Source: Deltaproteobacteria bacterium
Lineage (GTDB): Bacteria; Desulfobacterota; Desulfobacteria; Desulfobacterales; Desulfatirhabdiaceae
Direction of reading: 5' to 3'
Length of the DNA: 9,368 bases
Assembly (NCBI GenBank): GCA_026388755.1
Contig: JAPLJE010000283.1
Location: 1-9,368, forward strand
Positions 5,729-9,368 of the stretch are shown here, one piece after another; position 1 is the stretch's first letter, and each line of letters begins with the position of its first letter. The position numbers and the translations under genes are program-made. Under the pieces are notes generated by a model. The model did not search any database and was not told where the DNA came from. It saw only the letters and a program-made list of their open reading frames with translations.

Positions 5729-8152
5729 ATGAAAATAAGCTTAAACTGGTTGAAATCCTATGTTCCGATACAAATGGATGTTGACGCGATTGTCGAAGCA
5801 TTGACCATGACGGGTCTTGAGGTCGAAGCTGTTTACGACCGCTACGATTATTTAAAATCGGTCATTGTCGGCCGCGTCGTCAGCATTTCTCCGCATCCGA
5901 ATTCCGCCAAGCTTCAATGCTGCGTGGTGGATTCCGGGAAAGCACGGATACCGGTTGTCTGCGGAGCGCCCAATGTTCATGTTAACTGTTTGTCCGCTCT
6001 GGCGCTTCCCGGAACACAGCTGCCCGATGGCACGGTCATCGAATCCAGCGCGATTCGGGGGGCCGATTCCGAAGGCATGCTGTGCAGCGAGGCGGAGTTG
6101 GGGCTCGGGCCGGATCGCAGCGGTATCATGCTTCTGCCAAATAATCCCTTGGCGTCCCTTACGGCCGGCCAGTCGCTGGCTTCGGCGCTTGATATTTCGG
6201 ATAGGGTGCTGGAGATCGGCTTAACGCCCAACCGCTCCGATTGCCTTAGCATGATCGGAATCGCCAGAGAGGTTGCCGCGATTCAGAAAACCGCGCTGTC
6301 GTACCCGGAAATAAACCTTCCTGAAGGCAAAGGTGACATCCGCAAGATGGCATCCGTCTCGATTCTTGCACCCAATCATTGTCCCCGGTACGCGGCCAGA
6401 ATACTGACAGGGGCCACGGTGGGGCCTTCTCCGCACTGGCTTTGCGACCGGCTGATATCCGTTGGCATCCGACCCATCAACAACGTGGTGGATATTACGA
6501 ATTTCGTGATGATGGAAACCGGCCAGCCCCTTCACGCCTTTGACTTTGACCGTCTGGCCGGGCATCGCATCGTGGTTCGAACCGCTGTTTCCGGAGAGTC
6601 GTTTACCACTCTGGATCATAAAGTGCGCACCCTGACCGCCGATATGCTCATGATCTGCGATGGGGAAAAGCCGGTTGCCATTGCAGGCGTCATGGGCGGA
6701 TACAATTCCGAAATCGAGCCGGCCACTAAAACGATTTTGATTGAAAGCGCCTGTTTTGATCCAACCAGTATTCGAAAAACATCCAAATATTTTGGACTGA
6801 ACACAGATGCCTCCCATCGGTTTGAACGCGGGGTGGATCCCGAAGGGACAGTATTTGCACTGGACCGGGCCGCAGCGCTGATGGCCAATATCTGCGGCGG
6901 TGTTTTGATTGAAGGCGTAATTGATGAACGTCCGGTTGTTCGGGAAATAAAGCCGATAGTCCTCAGCGTCGAAGCCACCAATCGACTTCTGGGAACAAAG
7001 ATCGATTCCGCGGCCATGGACAGCATGCTTCAATCCATCGGTTTTACGGTCGAACCGCTGAACCCGGATCAGCGAAAGGTGGTTCCACCGTCATTTCGAG
7101 TGGATGTTTCCAGACCGGTTGATCTTATGGAAGAAATTGCCAGGCTTTCTGGTTATGATCGGATTCCCACGACGTTTCCCGTCATCTCGGAAGGATCGGC
7201 CCGCTCTTTCCTGTCACAAAGTCCCAGGGAACGGATCCTGCGGCTGATGACCGGTTTTGGCTTTTCAGAAACCATTACGTACAGTTTTGTTCACACGCAA
7301 TCCTGTAAATACCTCAGGCTTGAATCCGGCGATCCCAGGATGCGCACCCTTCACGTCCTCAACCCGTTGAGCGAAGACCAGGGAATCATGCGTACCTCGC
7401 TGATTCCAGGCATTCTGGAGACAGTGTCCAGGAACATTTCCAGGCAGTCCAGAAACCTGAAGCTCTTTGAAATCGGCAATATATTTGTCAGCAACGGCCA
7501 GGATGCCCTTCCGGATGAAATTGAAATGCTTTCAGGATTGTGGACAGGCATACGCCAGGAGGTGTCGTGGCATGCGCCTGATACGGCATGTGATTTTTAT
7601 GACCTGAAAGGGGTGGTTGAAGCGCTTTTGGCTGCGCTTCATATCCACGATACCCGATTTACTCGGAACACGGCCCTGACCTGTCCTTATCTGAAACCCG
7701 GGTATGCGGCCGGTATTCAGTGCGGCCTGCAGGTGGTAGGATATATCGGCCAGGTGCATTCGGAAACGCTGAGCTTTTTTAATATCAAACAGCCGACCTA
7801 TGTCTTTGAGATCGATATTCAGAAACTCTTTGCCAGTGTGCCCGAAGTCCATCAGACAGCGGCGATTCCCAGGTTTCCTGCAGTCGCAAGGGACATTACA
7901 CTGATACTTTCAAAAGCCATTGAATCCAGTCGGATCATAGAAATGGTTCAAGAAATGCATGATCCGCTCGTGGAGCGAATCATGCTGTTTGATGTGTTTG
8001 AGGGAGGACACCTTCCGTCTGATAAAAAAAGTCTTTCTTTCCGGCTGACCTATCGTTCTGCTGCCGGAACTCTGGAAGATGAGGCAGTCAATGAGCTTCA
8101 TAAAGGCATTTCAGATAAACTGATTAAGAAATTTGATGCAGCGCTGCCTTAG
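5729..8152 (+). CDS. pheT: Phenylalanine--tRNA ligase beta subunit
   Basis: This 807-residue protein is the tRNA-recognition and editing subunit partnering PheS. Domains in order: N-terminal segment MKISLNWLKSYVP; EMAP/OB-type tRNA-binding domain, about 40-150 (VGRVVSISPHPNSAKLQ); B3/B4 domain that removes mischarged Tyr, about 210-390, with INNVVDITNFVMMETGQP, HAFDFDRL (269-276) and VMGG (321-324); RNA-binding B5 domain, about 405-480; catalytic-like core, about 490-690; and the C-terminal ferredoxin-fold anticodon-binding domain from about 712 (PRFPAVARDITL) to 807. Length is normal for the bacterial long form, and no frameshift is visible. The ATG at 5729 has only AAGG 10 nt upstream, so translation may depend partly on pheS. 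A large open frame on the opposite strand (7033-6221) is a shadow of this gene. Confidence 0.98.
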   Translation: MKISLNWLKSYVPIQMDVDAIVEALTMTGLEVEAVYDRYDYLKSVIVGRVVSISPHPNSAKLQCCVVDSGKARIPVVCGAPNVHVNCLSALALPGTQLPDGTVIESSAIRGADSEGMLCSEAELGLGPDRSGIMLLPNNPLASLTAGQSLASALDISDRVLEIGLTPNRSDCLSMIGIAREVAAIQKTALSYPEINLPEGKGDIRKMASVSILAPNHCPRYAARILTGATVGPSPHWLCDRLISVGIRPINNVVDITNFVMMETGQPLHAFDFDRLAGHRIVVRTAVSGESFTTLDHKVRTLTADMLMICDGEKPVAIAGVMGGYNSEIEPATKTILIESACFDPTSIRKTSKYFGLNTDASHRFERGVDPEGTVFALDRAAALMANICGGVLIEGVIDERPVVREIKPIVLSVEATNRLLGTKIDSAAMDSMLQSIGFTVEPLNPDQRKVVPPSFRVDVSRPVDLMEEIARLSGYDRIPTTFPVISEGSARSFLSQSPRERILRLMTGFGFSETITYSFVHTQSCKYLRLESGDPRMRTLHVLNPLSEDQGIMRTSLIPGILETVSRNISRQSRNLKLFEIGNIFVSNGQDALPDEIEMLSGLWTGIRQEVSWHAPDTACDFYDLKGVVEALLAALHIHDTRFTRNTALTCPYLKPGYAAGIQCGLQVVGYIGQVHSETLSFFNIKQPTYVFEIDIQKLFASVPEVHQTAAIPRFPAVARDITLILSKAIESSRIIEMVQEMHDPLVERIMLFDVFEGGHLPSDKKSLSFRLTYRSAAGTLEDEAVNELHKGISDKLIKKFDAALP

Positions 8153-8200
8153 TGAGCATATAGCCGAGGAAGCACCAGATATAATCAAATGCTCACTTTT
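8152..8200 (+). terminator. Inverted repeat at the pheT stop codon, weak terminator-like
   Basis: GTGAGCAT (8152-8159), whose first G is the last base of the pheT TAG stop, is the perfect complement of ATGCTCAC (8189-8196). TTTT follows. The 29-nt loop is long for an intrinsic terminator, and the MerR gene starts only 30 nt later, so partial readthrough or an mRNA-stability role is as likely. Confidence 0.45.
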
Positions 8201-8229
8201 GGGTCAGGAATGTTCGTGGGATTCACACT

Positions 8230-8553
8230 ATGCCTGATCAAAAGATTCAGCCGGATAAACTGTATTACAAGATCGGCGAGGTCAGCCGGATTGCCGGTCT
8301 GCCTTCTCATGTTATTCGGGTCTGGGAGCAGGAATTCTCAAAAATCAGGCCCCGTCGAACCCCGTCTGGCCAGCGCATGTATACCCCGCGAAATATTGAA
8401 CTCATCCTTGAAATTAAACACCTGCTTTATGAGCAAAAATATACCATCGAAGGCGCCCGGCTGTTTATGAAATCCTGCAAGTCCAGTACATTGCCATCGG
8501 TTCTGGCTGAGATTCGGCTGGAGCTTGAACGAATCAAAAGCATTTTGTCCTGA
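8230..8553 (+). CDS. Small MerR-type DNA-binding protein without an effector domain
   Basis: This 107-residue protein has a MerR-superfamily winged helix at about residues 12-80. YYKIGEVSRIAGLPSHVIRVWEQ (12-34) is the helix-turn-helix. RRTPSGQRMYTPRNIELILEIKHLLYE (42-68) is the wing and following helix, with YTIEGARLFM at 71-80. The tail (88-107) is a short amphipathic helix that could dimerise. It has no ligand-binding domain and only one cysteine (C83), so metal sensing in the MerR/CueR manner is unlikely. The ATG at 8230 follows GGGA by 8 nt. It is 77 nt downstream of pheT. From memory, deltaproteobacterial relatives often have ihfA and/or a MerR gene right after pheT; here ihfA is absent. 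The target is unknown, and the position suggests co-transcription with pheT. Confidence 0.9.
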   Translation: MPDQKIQPDKLYYKIGEVSRIAGLPSHVIRVWEQEFSKIRPRRTPSGQRMYTPRNIELILEIKHLLYEQKYTIEGARLFMKSCKSSTLPSVLAEIRLELERIKSILS

Positions 8554-8571
8554 AGACAGAAAAGTCGGTAC

Positions 8572-8617
8572 GGGGTATAGGGGTCATAATATCGCTGATC
8601 CCTGCCCCCTATACCCT
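8572..8617. repeat. Long perfect palindrome downstream of the MerR gene
   Basis: GGGTATAGGGG (8573-8583) and CCCCTATACCC (8606-8616) form a perfect 11-bp stem, with a further G-T pair outside and a 22-nt loop. GGGGTCA (8580-8586) can pair instead with TGATCCC (8596-8602), giving a rival fold. No T-run follows on the plus strand. It may end the MerR transcript, or be a dispersed REP-like element. Confidence 0.75.
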
Positions 8618-8638
8618 GATTACGATTACGGATTTACG
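8618..8638. repeat. Short tandem repeat, GATTAC unit
   Basis: GATTAC (8618-8623), GATTAC (8624-8629) and the variant GATTTACG (8631-8638) are nearly adjacent. They start 1 nt after the large palindrome and end 8 nt before the tRNA promoter. Confidence 0.6.
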
Positions 8639-8645
8639 AAAAATA

Positions 8646-8674
8646 TTGACAATCTTTTAATTTTAACGTAGTTT
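8646..8674 (+). promoter_or_regulatory. Promoter of the tRNA-Gly gene
   Basis: A perfect TTGACA -35 box (8646-8651) is followed after exactly 17 nt by a poor -10 box, TAGTTT (8669-8674). Transcription would start near 8681, a few bases before the mature tRNA 5' end at 8689. Confidence 0.65.
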
Positions 8675-8688
8675 ACTAAAGATAATTT

Positions 8689-8764
8689 GCGGGCATAGCT
8701 CAGCTGGTAGAGTACAAGCTTCCCAAGCTTGGTGTCGCGAGTTCGAATCTCGTTGCCCGCTCCA
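8689..8764 (+). tRNA. tRNA-Gly, anticodon CCC
   Basis: The 76-nt cloverleaf is complete. The acceptor stem GCGGGCA/TGCCCGC is fully paired. The D arm is GCTC-AGCTGGTA-GAGT, with one G-U closing pair. The anticodon stem is CAAGC/GCTTG with loop TTCCCAA, so the anticodon is CCC (8722-8724), reading GGG. The T arm is GCGAG-TTCGAAT-CTCGT. The discriminator base is T, as expected for bacterial tRNA-Gly, and CCA is encoded at 8762-8764. CCC-anticodon glycine tRNA is a helper for GGG codons, which the UCC species can also read. It precedes rimP, as metY (an initiator tRNA) precedes rimP-nusA-infB in Escherichia coli. Confidence 0.97.
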
Positions 8765-8907
8765 AAGAGAGTCCGTCTTTTCATTTAATTACTAAGTGAA
8801 ATGCAGCGTTTTCATCTAGAGTGGTGGGGTTAAAGCGTGTAATTCTTCTTGCGGTTTATTACATCAGACATATTTTTTGATCTCACTGCATTAAATCAAA
8901 TGAGAGG

Positions 8908-8937
8908 AAACGGGCATCAGCCCGTTTTTTTATTTTT
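8908..8937 (+). terminator. Strong Rho-independent terminator between tRNA-Gly and rimP
   Basis: AAACGGGC (8908-8915) pairs perfectly with GCCCGTTT (8920-8927) around the tetraloop ATCA. A near-continuous T tract follows to 8937. It should end the tRNA transcript, or attenuate readthrough into rimP. The tract ends 1 nt before the rimP ATG. Confidence 0.9.
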
Positions 8938-8938
8938 A

Positions 8939-9368
8939 ATGACTGAACGATTTAACCAAATGACGCCATCGCGGAAAAAAGGAAAAAGGACAGAAATCCC
9001 TTTGCCAAAGGCTTCTCGCTTAATAAGGGACGAAATCATTTCCAAAGTCAATGAACTGGCTGGTCCCTTGTGCGATGCTGAAGGAATTGAGCTGGTTTAT
9101 ACAGAATACCAGCGTGAACCTCACGGGATGATTCTCCGCATTTATATCGATAAACCCGGAGGGGTGACCTTACAGAATTGCACGCAAGTCAGCCGTCAGC
9201 TGCAGGATCTTCTGGATGTTCATCTGGATATGAGTGACAATTACTACCTTGAGGTTTCATCGCCAGGGTTAAATCGCCCATTGGGAAAGCTGTCGGATTT
9301 TGTCAGATTTAAAGGGTGCCAGGCCAAAATTAAGGTTTTTCAGCCGATTGATGGTCAAAAAAAATTTA
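8939..9368 (+). CDS. rimP: Ribosome maturation factor RimP, 5' part only
   Basis: The first 143 residues are visible; the gene runs off the right edge. RimP binds free 30S subunits and assists S12/pseudoknot maturation. Its N-domain is recognisable: VNELAGPLCDAEGIELVYTEYQRE (about 37-60), ILRIYIDKPGGVTLQNCTQVSRQL (65-88) and the hallmark YLEVSSPGLNRPL (103-115). The start of the C-terminal SH3-like domain is at FVRFKGCQAKIKVF. The start is uncertain. ATG at 8939 gives a basic 30-residue extension before the domain. ATG at 8960 is equally possible. Neither has a visible Shine-Dalgarno; the first is preceded directly by the terminator T tract. A TTG at 8999, 11 nt after an AGGA, is a third option. 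rimP normally precedes nusA and infB, which would lie beyond the window. Confidence 0.95.
   Translation, partial: MTERFNQMTPSRKKGKRTEIPLPKASRLIRDEIISKVNELAGPLCDAEGIELVYTEYQREPHGMILRIYIDKPGGVTLQNCTQVSRQLQDLLDVHLDMSDNYYLEVSSPGLNRPLGKLSDFVRFKGCQAKIKVFQPIDGQKKF

Noticed and set aside
6221..7033. Long open frame (270 codons) on the minus strand
   Set aside because: It is entirely inside pheT, whose plus-strand protein has all family domains. The minus-strand product is of low complexity and matches no family I recognise.
8189..8470. 93-codon plus-strand frame overlapping the MerR gene
   Set aside because: Out of frame with the clear MerR coding sequence, and its product resembles no known protein.
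8785..8815. AU-rich hairpin TTTCATTT/AAGTGAAA downstream of the tRNA
   Set aside because: Weak stem with a G-U pair in an AT-rich stretch, no T tract; likely chance or only part of the tRNA trailer.
8764..8907. tRNA 3' end as an integration (att) site
   Set aside because: No integrase, no duplicated tRNA 3' segment and no foreign-looking DNA nearby; the tRNA is followed by a terminator and rimP.
1..9368. CRISPR arrays, insertion sequences, toxin-antitoxin or defence genes
   Set aside because: No regularly spaced repeats, transposase motifs or defence domains were found on either strand.

Overview
The window looks like chromosomal DNA from a Desulfobacterota bacterium (a former deltaproteobacterium), probably from the sulfate-reducing Desulfobacterales. 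Three things suggest this: the infC-rpmI-rplT-pheS-pheT-(MerR) gene order, a one-cluster Desulfovibrio-type ferredoxin, and next to it a small helical protein resembling the DVU0298 family. This placement comes from gene content and family recall, not from a database search.

Layout. Positions 1-2593 hold a minus-strand gene set. It reads ferredoxin (2593-2399), DVU0298-like helical-repeat protein (2397-1720), TolC-type outer-membrane channel (1689-328) and the N-terminus of a lipoprotein RND adaptor (256-1). Gaps are 1, 30 and 71 nt, so it is probably one transcript continuing to a pump gene left of the window. Positions 2594-3024 are an AT-rich divergent intergenic region with no convincing gene. 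Positions 3025-8553 carry the plus-strand translation cluster: infC (with an ATA start codon), rpmI, rplT, pheS, pheT and a small MerR-type regulator. From 8554 come a strong palindrome with short tandem repeats, a promoter, tRNA-Gly(CCC), an intrinsic terminator and the 5' part of rimP, which usually heads a rimP-nusA-infB operon.

How the genes work together. Almost all of the plus strand serves protein synthesis: initiation factor IF3, ribosomal proteins L35 and L20, both subunits of phenylalanyl-tRNA synthetase, a glycine tRNA and the 30S maturation factor RimP. The coding genes look ordinary and intact. The notable content is regulatory: the non-AUG start of infC behind a near-perfect Shine-Dalgarno; two successive terminator-like hairpins between infC and rpmI; a 231-nt structured leader before pheS; and a terminator whose U-tract ends 1 nt before the rimP start codon. 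The minus-strand side joins a redox protein and a protein of unknown role to an efflux system, which is the least expected gene association here. I found no CRISPR array, insertion sequence, prophage or evident new multi-gene system.
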